From positions 1 to 64,000 of the forward strand of contig NZ_LGED01000206.1 of assembly GCF_001280085.1 (NCBI RefSeq): 64,000 nucleotides of DNA. The letters are read 5' to 3'. This DNA is from Saccharothrix sp. NRRL B-16348. Lineage in GTDB: Bacteria; Actinomycetota; Actinomycetes; Mycobacteriales; Pseudonocardiaceae. The notes beneath the pieces are model-generated. The model saw nothing but the letters and a program-made list of their open reading frames with translations, was not told the DNA's origin and searched no databases. Below, in pieces: positions 51,212 to 60,270 of this stretch (positions are counted from its first letter, which is position 1; the number at the start of each line of letters is the position of its first letter). The translations under genes and the position numbers were made by a program.

Positions 51212-54200
51212 TCACGCCCGCAGCCGCAACCCCTTCGGCGTGGCGCGGAAGCCCGCGTCCTGGAGGATGCCCGCCAGGCGGGAGCCCAGCGCCACTTCGC
51301 CGTCCGCGCGCTGCACGGCCAGTTGACCGAGCCAGCCGTCGCGCACGGCTCGGCTCAGGGCTTGGGCCGCCGCACGCAACGGGTCCTCGTCCTCGGTGAA
51401 CGACAGCAGCGAACGGCCGCCCCGCTCCACGTAGAGCGTGGCCAGCCCGTCCACCAGCACGACCAGCGCCCCGGACTTGCGGCCCGGCCGGTGCTTGCCC
51501 TCGCCCGACGACTCCGGCCACGCCAGCGCCGCGCCGTACGGCTGCGCCGGGTCGGCCGCTGCCAGCACGACGGCGTCCGGCGTGCCCGCGTGCTCCTGGC
51601 CGGGCGGTCTCGACGACGCTCGCAGCCGGTCCACCGCGCCGCGGGCGGCGAACTGCGCCGCGCCGAGCCCCTCGACCACGTACCCGCGCACGACCTGCCC
51701 GGACTCCTCCATCGCGCGCAGCACCCGGTACACGCCGCTGAACCCGCCGGTCACCCGCTCGGTGTCCAGCGCGCCCCGCGTCAGCACACCGTGCCGCTCC
51801 AGGAACGCCTCGGCCCGCGCGTGCGCCCGCCGTGTCGCGTCCGTCGCCGGCACCACGGCCAACGACCACCGGCCCGCGACCGTCGGCGGCCCGGTGCGGC
51901 TGGGCATGTCCGGTCTCCCGGCCCGCATCCGCGCGTACCGGCCACGTGGCGCGGCCCGCCGGGGCTTGTGCGCCGTGCCGCCGCCCGCGACCAGCGCACG
52001 CAGCGGCGCCAGCGTGTCGTTCGTGACCACTCCCGCCCACACCAGGTCCCACAGCGCGCCGACGACCTCGCCGTCCGTCGTCGGACCCTGCAACGACACC
52101 CGGTCGACCACCTGCCGGAAGAACAACGCCCCGCCGCCCAACGCCTCCACCACGGCGGTGTGCAGCGACGAGTCCGGCATCGCCTCCGGCACCAGGTCCG
52201 GCAGCAGCAGGTCGGCGACGTCGGTCGGGGCGAGGGCGATCCAGCCGTCGCCGCCGGCCAGCGAGCCGCACCCGGTCCACGTCACCTCGCCGGACGCGGT
52301 CAGCTCGTCCAGCAGCGCCGGGCTGTAGCCGGGCAGCCGCGCGGGCAGCACCAGCGACTCCACCGCGCTCGCGGGCAGCGGCGCGCCCGCCAGCTGCTCG
52401 ACCACCGAGTACACGTCGTCCACGGTCGGCGCGGACCGCAGCCGCCGACCCACCCCGTGCCAGCCCGGCAGGAACCGGCCCAGCGCGGCGGGCTCCACCG
52501 GCTCGACCTCGGCGCGCAACCGGGCCAGCGACGCCCGCCGCAGCCGCCGCAGCACCTCGGCGTCGCAGTACTCGGTGTGGGTTCCCCCTGGTCTGAGCTC
52601 GCCGCGCACCAGCCGCCCGGTGGCCGCCATCCGCTCCAGCACCCCCGTCACCACGGCCACGCCCAGCCCGAACCGCTCCGCCGCCTCCGCCGCCGGGAAC
52701 GGCCCGTGCGTGCGCGCGTAACGCGACAGCAGGTCGCCCAACGGGTCGGCCACCGGCTCGGTGAACACCTCCGGCACGCCCACCGGCAACGCCACGCCCA
52801 ACGCGTCACGCACCCGCCCGGCGTCCTCGATGCCGATCACCCGGTCCTCGCCCGCGATGCGCACCCGGATCGCCCGCCGCTGCGCCACCAGGTCCGCCAG
52901 CCACTCCGGCCGCACGCCCCGGGCCAGCGCCTCGGCCTCGGACAGGTCGCCGAGGAACCGCAGCAGGTCGGACGCGCCCTCCGCGTCCCGCGCGTGCCGG
53001 TCCGGCGCGAGGCGTTGCAGGTTGCGCTCGACCTCCTCGACCACCTCCGGGTCGAGCAACTCCCGGATCGCCTCCGAGCCGAGCAGTTCCGCCAGCAGCG
53101 CCGAGTCCAGCGACAACGCCGCCGCCCGCCGTTCGGCCAGCGGCGCGTCCGCCTCGTACAGGAACATCCCGACGTACCCGAACAGCAGGCTGCGCGCGAA
53201 CGGCGACGGCGACGGCGTCTCCACCTCCACCACGCGCACCCGCCGTGCCCGGATGTCGGTCATCAGCTCACGCAGGCCGGGCACGTCGTACACGTCCTGC
53301 AAGACCTCCCGCATCGCCTCCAGCACCACCGGGAAGCTCTCGTACTTCGCCGCCACCGACAGCAGTTGCGCCGCCCGCTGCCGCTGCTGCCACAACGGCG
53401 AGCGCTTGCGCGGGTCGCGCCGGGGCAGCAGCAGCGACCGCGCCGCGCACTCCCGGAACCGGGCCGCGAACAACGCCGAGCCGCCCACCTCGGCCACCAC
53501 GACCTGCTCCACCTCCTCCGGGTCGAGCAGCACGTCGTCCGCGCCCGCCACGACCTGCGCGCCGTCCAGGTCGACCGCGTCGGGCAGCCGGATCACGATC
53601 CCGTCGTCGGAGTGCGCCGCCTGCACCTCGATCCCGCGCCGCTCCCGCAGCCGAGCCGCGATCGCCAACGCCCACGGCGCGTTGACCTGCGCGCCGAACG
53701 GCGAGTGCACCACCAGCCGCCAGTCGCCCAGCTCGTCGCGGAACCGCTCGACCAGCACGACCCGGTCGTTGGGCACGTGCCTGGTCGCCTCGCGCTGCTC
53801 GCCGAGGTAGGCCAGCAGGTTCGACGTCGCCCACGCGTCCAGCCCGGCCGACGCCGTCCGCTCCGCCGCCTTCGCGTCGTCCATGGTGGACACCTCGCGC
53901 ACGAACTTCCCCAGCGCACGCCCCAGCTCCAGCGGACGGCCCTGCGCGTCGCCCTTCCAGAACGGCATCCGCGCGGGCTGACCCGGCGCGGGCACCACGA
54001 TCACCCGGTCGTGGGTGATGTCCTCGACCCGCCACGACGACGTGCCCAGCAGGAACGTGTCGCCGACCCGCGACTCGTAGACCATCTCCTCGTCCAGCTC
54101 GCCGACCCGCGAGCCGGGACCGCGCTCGGACGGCGGCGTCATCACCGCGAACAGGCCGCGGTCGGGGATCGTGCCGCCCGAGGTCACCGCCAGCCGCTGC

Positions 54201-55756
54201 GCACCCGGCCTGCCGCGCAGCTCGCCCGTGATCCGGTCCCACGTGATGCGGGGCCGCAGCTCGCCGAACTCCTCGCTCGGGTACCGGCCCGCGAGCATGT
54301 CGAGCACGGCCTGCAGCGCCGATTCCGGCAGCGCGGCGAACGGCGCGGCCCGCCGCACCAGCCCGGACAGCGCCTCGACCGTCCACGTCTCCATCGCCAC
54401 CATGGCCACCACGTGCTGCGCCAGCACGTCCAGCGGGTTGCGCGGGTACCGCACGGCCTCGATCGCGCCGTCCCGCATCCGCTCCGCCACCACCGCGCAC
54501 GACACCAGGTCGCCCCGGAACTTCGGGAACATCACCCCGCGCGACACCGCGCCCACCTGGTGCCCGGCCCGGCCGACGCGCTGCAACCCGGACGCCACCG
54601 TCGGCGGCGCCTCCACCTGCACCACCAGGTCGACCGCGCCCATGTCGATGCCCAGCTCCAGCGACGACGTCGCCACCACGCACGGCAGCCGCCCCGACTT
54701 CAGCTCCTCCTCGACCACCACCCGCTGCTCGCGCGACATGGAGCCGTGGTGCGCGCGGGCGATCGCGGTCGTGCGCTGGGTCGTGATGCCGGACTGGCCG
54801 GGCGCCTCGGCGGGGAACCGCTCCAGCTCCACGGCCTCCTCGGCCAGCTCGTTGAGCCGCGCGGTGAGCCGTTCGGCCAGCCTCCGGGAGTTGGCGAACA
54901 CGATGGTCGAGCGGTGCTGCCGGACCAGCTCCAGCACCCGCTGCTCCACCGAGGGCCAGATGGACGCCCGCTGCTCCGCGCCTGCCGCCGAACCCGACAC
55001 CTCGCCGGTCGGCTCGCCGAGCACCGACATGTCCTCGACGGGCACCTCGACCCGGACCTCGATCGTCTTGGGCGTCTTCGGCTGCACGACCCGCACCGGC
55101 CGCCCGCCCGCGAGGAACGCGCTCACCTCCTCGACCGGCCGGACCGTCGCGGACAGCCCGATCCGCTGCGCGGGCCGCTCCAGCAGCGCGTCCAGCCGTT
55201 CGAGGGACAGGGCCAGGTGCGCGCCGCGCTTGGTGCCCGCCACCGCGTGCACCTCGTCGACGATCACCGTCTCGACACCGCGCAACGAGTCCCGCGCGGC
55301 CGACGTGAGCACCAGGAACAACGACTCCGGCGTCGTGACCAGCACGTCCGGCGGTGTCCGGGCGAACGCGCGCCGGGCGTCCGCCGGTGTGTCGCCGGTG
55401 CGCATGCCCACCGTGACGTCCGGTTCGGGCAGCGACAGCCGGTGCGAGGCCTGCCGGATGCCCGCCAACGGCGCCCTGAGGTTGCGCTCCACGTCCACCG
55501 CCAGCGCCTTCAGCGGCGAGACGTACAGCACCCGGCACCGCCGCTTCGGCTCGGCGGGCTTCGGCGTGGACGCCAGCCGGTCGAGCGCCCAGAGGAACGC
55601 GGCCAACGTCTTGCCGGACCCGGTCGGCGCGATGACCAGCGCGTTCTCACCCGCGGCCGCCGCCTCCCACGCGCCCGCCTGCGCCGGCGTGGGCGCGGCG
55701 AAGGCCCCGGCGAACCACTGCCGGGTGGCGGGGGAGAAGCGGCCGAGCACGTCCAT
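51212..55756 (-). CDS. lhr: Lhr-family ATP-dependent DNA helicase
   Basis: A 1514-residue superfamily 2 helicase of the large Lhr type. Walker A APTGSGKT is at 43-50, VDEVHA at ~170, GLSATVRP at ~200, and helicase motif VI-like QRVGRAGHQ near residue 395; then the Lhr core winged-helix and Lhr C-terminal domain. It is a 3'-5' helicase active in DNA repair. Start ATG 55756, seven bases after CACTAT; a start nine bases upstream would lie before the transcription start. It has a PafBC-type promoter, in line with damage induction of lhr in mycobacteria. The long reading frames on the other strand are high-GC shadows. Confidence 0.92.
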   Translation of the reverse strand: MDVLGRFSPATRQWFAGAFAAPTPAQAGAWEAAAAGENALVIAPTGSGKTLAAFLWALDRLASTPKPAEPKRRCRVLYVSPLKALAVDVERNLRAPLAGIRQASHRLSLPEPDVTVGMRTGDTPADARRAFARTPPDVLVTTPESLFLVLTSAARDSLRGVETVIVDEVHAVAGTKRGAHLALSLERLDALLERPAQRIGLSATVRPVEEVSAFLAGGRPVRVVQPKTPKTIEVRVEVPVEDMSVLGEPTGEVSGSAAGAEQRASIWPSVEQRVLELVRQHRSTIVFANSRRLAERLTARLNELAEEAVELERFPAEAPGQSGITTQRTTAIARAHHGSMSREQRVVVEEELKSGRLPCVVATSSLELGIDMGAVDLVVQVEAPPTVASGLQRVGRAGHQVGAVSRGVMFPKFRGDLVSCAVVAERMRDGAIEAVRYPRNPLDVLAQHVVAMVAMETWTVEALSGLVRRAAPFAALPESALQAVLDMLAGRYPSEEFGELRPRITWDRITGELRGRPGAQRLAVTSGGTIPDRGLFAVMTPPSERGPGSRVGELDEEMVYESRVGDTFLLGTSSWRVEDITHDRVIVVPAPGQPARMPFWKGDAQGRPLELGRALGKFVREVSTMDDAKAAERTASAGLDAWATSNLLAYLGEQREATRHVPNDRVVLVERFRDELGDWRLVVHSPFGAQVNAPWALAIAARLRERRGIEVQAAHSDDGIVIRLPDAVDLDGAQVVAGADDVLLDPEEVEQVVVAEVGGSALFAARFRECAARSLLLPRRDPRKRSPLWQQRQRAAQLLSVAAKYESFPVVLEAMREVLQDVYDVPGLRELMTDIRARRVRVVEVETPSPSPFARSLLFGYVGMFLYEADAPLAERRAAALSLDSALLAELLGSEAIRELLDPEVVEEVERNLQRLAPDRHARDAEGASDLLRFLGDLSEAEALARGVRPEWLADLVAQRRAIRVRIAGEDRVIGIEDAGRVRDALGVALPVGVPEVFTEPVADPLGDLLSRYARTHGPFPAAEAAERFGLGVAVVTGVLERMAATGRLVRGELRPGGTHTEYCDAEVLRRLRRASLARLRAEVEPVEPAALGRFLPGWHGVGRRLRSAPTVDDVYSVVEQLAGAPLPASAVESLVLPARLPGYSPALLDELTASGEVTWTGCGSLAGGDGWIALAPTDVADLLLPDLVPEAMPDSSLHTAVVEALGGGALFFRQVVDRVSLQGPTTDGEVVGALWDLVWAGVVTNDTLAPLRALVAGGGTAHKPRRAAPRGRYARMRAGRPDMPSRTGPPTVAGRWSLAVVPATDATRRAHARAEAFLERHGVLTRGALDTERVTGGFSGVYRVLRAMEESGQVVRGYVVEGLGAAQFAARGAVDRLRASSRPPGQEHAGTPDAVVLAAADPAQPYGAALAWPESSGEGKHRPGRKSGALVVLVDGLATLYVERGGRSLLSFTEDEDPLRAAAQALSRAVRDGWLGQLAVQRADGEVALGSRLAGILQDAGFRATPKGLRLRA

Positions 55757-55763
55757 GCCGTCC

Positions 55764-55785
55764 ATAGTGACCCACCCCACCGACA
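55764..55785 (-). promoter_or_regulatory. PafBC-type (RecA-NDp) DNA-damage promoter of lhr
   Basis: On the minus strand TGTCGGTG (55785-55778) is followed by exactly eight bases and CACTAT (55769-55764). The ATG follows after seven bases. This motif and its flank (GCAATCCAACAC) also stand before the DEDDh-UvrC gene. Confidence 0.75.
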
Positions 55786-55806
55786 GTGTTGGATTGCCGC
55801 TGCGTT

Positions 55807-55943
55807 GGATTGCCGCTGCTCCGCAGACGGCGGGCGAGGTCGCCTGGAAGTCGGCCGCTCGCGCCTGATTTTCCGACGATCGAAAAGCGTGATCGCCGGA
55901 AAATGAGTCACGAACGACCGACGCGACCTCGGCGACCTCGCGG
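55807..55943 (+). repeat. Dispersed ~130-bp palindromic element, copy 3
   Basis: Same arms as copy 2, GATTTTCCGACGATC and GATCGCCGGAAAATGAG, around GAAAAGC. It differs in having lost a base after GCTCGCGCC and in a duplication of GGCGACCTCG at the right end and of TTGGATTGCCGCTGC at the left. It lies between divergent lhr and the Hsp70-like gene. Confidence 0.9.
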
Positions 55944-55999
55944 GGTGGGTCGGCTGTGGCACGATCACCCACGGCTTGAACCTGAGGGGTGTATCCATC

Positions 56000-57955
56000 G
56001 TGCGCGTCCTGTCCGTCGACCTGGGCACTTCCAACACCGTCGCGGTGCTCGCCGCGCACGGCCGGCCGCCCAGGGTCGTGGAGGTGGACGGCTCGGCCAC
56101 CATGCCGTCGGCCGTCTACTGCGAGGAGGACGGCACGCTGGTCGTCGGCCGTGACGCCGAACGCCGCGCCCGCCTCGACCCGGCCCGCTTCGAGCCCAAC
56201 CCCAAGCGCCGGGTGGACGACGGCGTGCTGCTCCTGGGCGACAACGTGGTCCCGGTCACCGACGCGCTGGCCGCCGTGCTGCGCCGCGTGCTCGACGAGA
56301 CCACCCGCCAGCTGGGCGGCGAGGCGGTGGACGAGGTCCGCCTCACCCACCCCGCGCAGTGGGGGCCGACGCGCCGCAACGTGCTGCTGTCCGCGGCCCG
56401 CCTCGCGGGCGTGACAGGCGAGATCGTGCTGGTGCCCGAGCCGGTCGCCGCCGCCTCCCACTACGCCTCGCTGTCCGTCGGCCAGGCGCTCGCGGTGTAC
56501 GACCTCGGCGCGGGCACGTTCGACGTGGCCATCGTCGGCGCCACCCAGAGCGGCTTCACCGTGCTCGCCGAGGACGGCTTGCAGGACCTGGGCGGCCTGG
56601 ACGTCGACCAGGCGCTGCTGGAGCACGTGGGCAGGCAGGTCTCGCACCGCGACCCGGCGGCCTGGCAGCGGCTGCTGCGCCCGGAGTCCACCGCGGACCG
56701 CCGGGCCCGCCGCACGCTGCAGGAGGACGTGCGCGCGGCCAAGGAGTCGCTGTCGCGGCACGCGCACACCGAGGTGCCGATGCCGGAGCCGTTCGAGGAC
56801 GTGCTGGTCAACCGGTCCGACCTGGAAGCGCTGGTCCGGCCGAGCATGATGCGCAGCGTCGAGCTGCTGGAGTCGACGATCCGCTCCACCGGCATGGCGC
56901 CCAACCAGCTCGCGGGCATCTACCTGGTCGGCGGCGCCAGCCGCATCCCGCTGGTGGCGACCATGATCGGCGAGCAGGTGCGGATCGTGCCGACGAGCCT
57001 GGACCAGCCCGAGACCTCGGTCGCCCTCGGCGCGCACCACGTGCCCAAGAACGGCGTCACGCCGCGGTCCCAGGAGCCGGCCAGGCCGACGGAGCCCGAC
57101 ACGGTCGTCACCAAGCCGGTGACCCCGCCGTCCGGCACGTACCAGCCCAACCCGGCGGTCAGCGGCGCGCACCCGGTGAACCCCAACGCCAGCGGGGCGT
57201 ACCAGGTCAACCCCAGTGCCAGCGGCGCGTACCAGGTGAATCCCAGCGCCAGTGGCGCGTACCAGGTCAACCCGAGCGCGAGCGGCGCCTACCAGGTCAA
57301 CCCGAACTCCAGCGGCGCGTACCAGGTCTACCCGCAGACCGGGCCTCAGCAGTTCAACTTCCCGACCGTCGGCAACCGCGCGCAGGCCAAGCCGGAGCGG
57401 AAGAAGCCCAACCGGACCGTGCTGATCTCGGCGGCGGCCGTGGTGCTCGTGCTGGCCGTGGTGGGCGGGCTGTTCGCGTTCAACGGGCCGGGCGTGCCGA
57501 GCGCGCAGGACTGCAAGAACGACACCCAGCAGGACGACAAGGGCTTCACCGAGTGCCTGCGCCGGCTCGCGGGCACGATCCCGGACACCAGCACGTGCAA
57601 GGCGGGTGGCACGCCCGGCGTGGGCGGCGTCAACGGCATCAAGGGCACCGTGGTGAGCTGCGCGGTGAAGGACGACTACTCGGTCCAGTACGTGCTCACC
57701 GAGACGGTCGTCGGCGCGCAGCACGGCGCGGACGCCGTCGTGCGGTCGCTCAAGACCGACCTGGTCGAGGCGCAGTGGGCGGGCAACGGCCTCACCGGCA
57801 AGTACCGGGCCGCCGCGGACGGCGGGCTGGGGCTGCTCGTGTTCACCGCGAACGACCTGCCGCTGCTCGGCATCGTGACGAAGAGCGGCGGCGAGGAGTT
57901 GACCGCCGACCAGGTCGCGGACTTCTTCGAGGCTGCGGTACAACCCGGCACCTGA
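56000..57955 (+). CDS. Hsp70-like membrane protein with decapeptide repeats
   Basis: A 651-residue protein. Residues ~1-345 are a DnaK/actin-type ATPase (VDLGTSNTVAVL, YDLGAGTFDVAI, LVGGASRIPLV), without the peptide-binding domain. Residues 384-443 are six copies of a decapeptide NP(S/N)ASGAYQV, then a basic stretch, a membrane span at ~473-494 (VLISAAAVVLVLAVVGGLFAF), and an outside domain of ~150 residues with four Cys. It may link ATP-driven switching inside to a surface domain. Start GTG, with GAGGGG 11 bases upstream. Confidence 0.82.
   Translation: MRVLSVDLGTSNTVAVLAAHGRPPRVVEVDGSATMPSAVYCEEDGTLVVGRDAERRARLDPARFEPNPKRRVDDGVLLLGDNVVPVTDALAAVLRRVLDETTRQLGGEAVDEVRLTHPAQWGPTRRNVLLSAARLAGVTGEIVLVPEPVAAASHYASLSVGQALAVYDLGAGTFDVAIVGATQSGFTVLAEDGLQDLGGLDVDQALLEHVGRQVSHRDPAAWQRLLRPESTADRRARRTLQEDVRAAKESLSRHAHTEVPMPEPFEDVLVNRSDLEALVRPSMMRSVELLESTIRSTGMAPNQLAGIYLVGGASRIPLVATMIGEQVRIVPTSLDQPETSVALGAHHVPKNGVTPRSQEPARPTEPDTVVTKPVTPPSGTYQPNPAVSGAHPVNPNASGAYQVNPSASGAYQVNPSASGAYQVNPSASGAYQVNPNSSGAYQVYPQTGPQQFNFPTVGNRAQAKPERKKPNRTVLISAAAVVLVLAVVGGLFAFNGPGVPSAQDCKNDTQQDDKGFTECLRRLAGTIPDTSTCKAGGTPGVGGVNGIKGTVVSCAVKDDYSVQYVLTETVVGAQHGADAVVRSLKTDLVEAQWAGNGLTGKYRAAADGGLGLLVFTANDLPLLGIVTKSGGEELTADQVADFFEAAVQPGT
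57149..57328 (+). repeat. Six tandem 30-bp repeats in Hsp70-like gene
   Basis: Six 30-bp units code for NP(S/N)ASGAYQV. The third base of many codons varies between copies (AAC/AAT, CCC/CCG, AGC/AGT, GTC/GTG) while the protein stays the same, so the repeat is kept at protein level. Copy 1 is the most diverged (AHPV). Confidence 0.92.
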
Positions 57956-57993
57956 GACCCGGACGGTGGCTGTTCGGGTCTGATTCCACCTGG

Positions 57994-57999
57994 CACAGT
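57994..57999 (+). promoter_or_regulatory. -10 hexamer CACAGT of MFS gene
   Basis: CACAGT ends seven bases before the GTG at 58007; no ribosome site. The match to TANNNT is partial. Confidence 0.4.
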
Positions 58000-58006
58000 C
58001 AAGATC

Positions 58007-59224
58007 GTGACCGTGGTCGACGTCGTGCAGCGCAGGGTCCTGCGAGTGCTCGCGGTGACCCAGATCCTCGGTGCGGCGGGCGTCACCATCGGCTTGGCGG
58101 TGAGCACGCTCATCGCGGCCGTGCTCGCCGACTCCGACGCGGTCGGCGGGATGGCGCAGACCGCCGCGGTGCTCGGCGCGGCCGCGTTCGCGCTGCCCGC
58201 GGCCCGGTTGGCGGCCCGCAGCGGACGGCGTCCGGCGCTGGTCCTCGGCTACGGCGCGGGCGCGTTGGGCGCGGCGGTGGCGGCGTGCGCGGTCGTGCTC
58301 GGCTCGTGGCAGGTGCTGCTGGTCGCGCTCGTGCTGTTCGGCGCGGCGTCCAGCGCGAACCTCGCCGCCCGGTACGCGGGCGCGGACCTGGCCCACCCGC
58401 ACCGCAGAGCGCGCTCGGTGGCGTTGGTGGTGTGGGCGGCGACGATCGGCGCGGTGGCCGGGCCGAACCTGGCCGACCCGGCGGGGCAGGTGGCCGTGCG
58501 GCTGGGGTTGCCGATCGGCGCCGGGCCGTACCTGCTGTCGGCCGTGCTGTTCGGCCTGGCCGCGCTCGTGGTGCTGCGGTTCCTGCGGCCCGATCCGCTG
58601 ACGCTGGCGAAGTCGGCCCTCGAACCCGCGGTCGGCGCCAAGCGGTCGGTGGCGGTGTGGCGGTCCCTGCCCGCCGCCGGGAAGCTCGCCGTGGGCGGCG
58701 TGACGCTGTGCCACACCGCGATGGTGGGCCTGATGTCGATGACACCGGTGCACATGGAGCACGCGGGCTCGTCGCTGCGCGTCGTCGGCGTGGTGATCAG
58801 CCTGCACGTCGCCGCGATGTACGCGGCCAGCCCGCTGTTCGGGTGGATGGCCGACCGGCTCGGCCGGGTGCCCGTGCTGGCGATCGGCGCGGCGCTCGTG
58901 GTCGCCGCGGCGGGCATCGCGGGCATGGCCCCGTCGCACGACGCGCCGCAGCTGGCCGCCGGGCTGGCGCTGCTGGCGTTCGGCTGGTCGGCGGGCATGG
59001 TGGCGGGATCGGCGCTGCTCACCGAGTCGGTGGGCGTGGTGGACCGGCCGGCCGCGCAGGGCCTGTCCGACCTGTGCATGAACGTCGGCGGCGCGCTCGG
59101 CGGCGTCACGGCGGGCGTCGTGGTGACCGCGTGGTCCTACGCCGCGCTTGGCTTGGTCGTCGGGTTCACCGCGCTGCCGCTGTTGATGGCGTGCCTGTTC
59201 GCGTCGATGCAGCGGGTGCGGTGA
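58007..59224 (+). CDS. MFS transporter
   Basis: A 405-residue major facilitator protein with about 12 spans. Between spans 2 and 3 is ARLAARSGRRPALVLGYGAG, and between 8 and 9 GWMADRLGRVPVLAIG, both forms of the MFS signature. It probably exports a drug or metabolite by proton antiport. A GTG start is preceded by a -10-like hexamer. It may be transcribed alone, 50 bases after the Hsp70-like gene. Confidence 0.85.
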   Translation: MTVVDVVQRRVLRVLAVTQILGAAGVTIGLAVSTLIAAVLADSDAVGGMAQTAAVLGAAAFALPAARLAARSGRRPALVLGYGAGALGAAVAACAVVLGSWQVLLVALVLFGAASSANLAARYAGADLAHPHRRARSVALVVWAATIGAVAGPNLADPAGQVAVRLGLPIGAGPYLLSAVLFGLAALVVLRFLRPDPLTLAKSALEPAVGAKRSVAVWRSLPAAGKLAVGGVTLCHTAMVGLMSMTPVHMEHAGSSLRVVGVVISLHVAAMYAASPLFGWMADRLGRVPVLAIGAALVVAAAGIAGMAPSHDAPQLAAGLALLAFGWSAGMVAGSALLTESVGVVDRPAAQGLSDLCMNVGGALGGVTAGVVVTAWSYAALGLVVGFTALPLLMACLFASMQRVR

Positions 59225-59350
59225 TCAGCGCTTGCGGTTGTACCAGAGCGCGCGCACGCCGACCACGATCGCGGCGACGAGCCCGGCGATCACCGCGATC
59301 GTGGCGATCGGCGACGACAGGCCCGTGGGGTCTTCCTGCAACAGGAGCAC
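59225..59350 (-). CDS. 41-residue single-span membrane protein
   Basis: A small frame starting VLLLQEDPTGLSSPIAT, with a membrane span IATIAVIAGLVAAIVVGVRA and a basic end ALWYNRKR. GTG at 59350 lies six bases after TAACCT on the minus strand (59362-59357), an ideal leaderless promoter. The TAA of the LysR gene is part of that hexamer. It converges with the MFS gene with no gap between the two stop codons. Function unknown; topology N-out, C-in by the positive-inside rule. Confidence 0.65.
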   Translation of the reverse strand: MLLLQEDPTGLSSPIATIAVIAGLVAAIVVGVRALWYNRKR

Positions 59351-59356
59351 ACGTCG

Positions 59357-59362
59357 AGGTTA
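59357..59362 (-). promoter_or_regulatory. -10 hexamer TAACCT of 41-residue protein gene
   Basis: TAACCT on the minus strand ends six bases before the GTG at 59350 and overlaps the stop codon of the LysR gene. Confidence 0.5.
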
Positions 59363-60199
59363 GCGCGCCGCCGCCGCGAACTCGCGCACGCGGACCGTTT
59401 CGCCCGCCGTGCGCCAGACCATGCCCCAGGCCAGCCGCGGCGCGTCCACCAGCGGCAGGAACGCGATCTTGGGGCGGGCGAAGTAGCCGGCCGCGTGCGC
59501 GCCCAGCGGGCAGACGCCCTCGCCGTTGGCGATCGCGGTGAGCAGTTCCTGGAACGTCGTGACGTCCCGTCCCCGCTTGATCGGCGCCCCCTTGGGTGTC
59601 GTGTCGCGCCAGTAGGCGGCGCGGAACACCGTGTCGCGGGCCAGGTCCTCCAGGGTCACGGAGTCCTGCCGCGTGAACGGGTGCGTGTCGGACACGGCCA
59701 GCACCAAGGGCTCTTCGTGGACGACCGGCCCGGACGTCAGGTCCGGTTCGCGGACCGGAAACAACGTCACCAGCACGTCCACCTCGTCGGCCCTGAGCAG
59801 CGAGAACGGGTTGCTGAACGGCGCCTCCCGCACGCGCACCTCGCTGTCCGGGTGCCGGGCGCGGAACGTGTCGAGGACGTCGGTGACGAGGTCGGCGACG
59901 GCGGGCGCCTCGAACCCGACGCGCAGCAGGGATGTGCCGCGTGCGGCCTCCACAGCGCGCGCTACGCCGTCCACGATCTGCCGGTAGGCCGGTGCCAGGT
60001 CGTCACGCAGGCGGCGGCCGATGGGCGTGAGCGCGACCCGGCGGCTGGTCCGCTCGAACAACGGCGCGCCGATGCGGCGTTCCAGCTGCTTGACGGACTG
60101 GCTGACGCGCGCCTGGGAGACGTGCAGCCGCTCGGCGGTGCGGCTGAAGTGCAGCTCCTCCGCCAGCGCCAGGAAAACCTCCAGGTCACGTCGTTCCAT
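59360..60199 (-). CDS. LysR family regulator
   Basis: A 279-residue LTTR. The N-terminal winged helix (LEVFLALAEELHFSRTAERLHVSQARVSQSVKQLERRIG, ~6-45) is followed by a two-lobed effector domain. It is divergent from the cupin gene, its most likely target. ATG 60199 is seven bases after TAACCT on the minus strand, so leaderless. A perfect inverted repeat, ATAACC-GCCA-GGTTAT, overlaps the start codon and hexamer and would allow autorepression. Confidence 0.88.
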   Translation of the reverse strand: MERRDLEVFLALAEELHFSRTAERLHVSQARVSQSVKQLERRIGAPLFERTSRRVALTPIGRRLRDDLAPAYRQIVDGVARAVEAARGTSLLRVGFEAPAVADLVTDVLDTFRARHPDSEVRVREAPFSNPFSLLRADEVDVLVTLFPVREPDLTSGPVVHEEPLVLAVSDTHPFTRQDSVTLEDLARDTVFRAAYWRDTTPKGAPIKRGRDVTTFQELLTAIANGEGVCPLGAHAAGYFARPKIAFLPLVDAPRLAWGMVWRTAGETVRVREFAAAAR

Positions 60200-60213
60200 A
60201 ACCGCCAGGTTAT
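60198..60213. promoter_or_regulatory. LysR autoregulatory dyad
   Basis: ATAACC and GGTTAT are perfect inverse copies four bases apart. They cover the minus-strand -10 (TAACCT, 60212-60207) and the LysR start codon. Confidence 0.5.
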
Positions 60214-60270
60214 CGTTCCATTCGATCGTCGTCGTTGTTCGGCCCCCGGTCCGCGACGAGGCTCGACCTC

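Noticed and set aside
51323..55906. Very long open frame on the plus strand opposite lhr
   Set aside because: It is the mirror of a clear helicase gene; composition (Arg/Pro/Gln/His rich, no motifs) is that of a high-GC shadow frame.
57149..57328. 30-bp repeats as a CRISPR or minisatellite outside a gene
   Set aside because: They are in frame, code for a conserved decapeptide, and differ mostly at silent positions.
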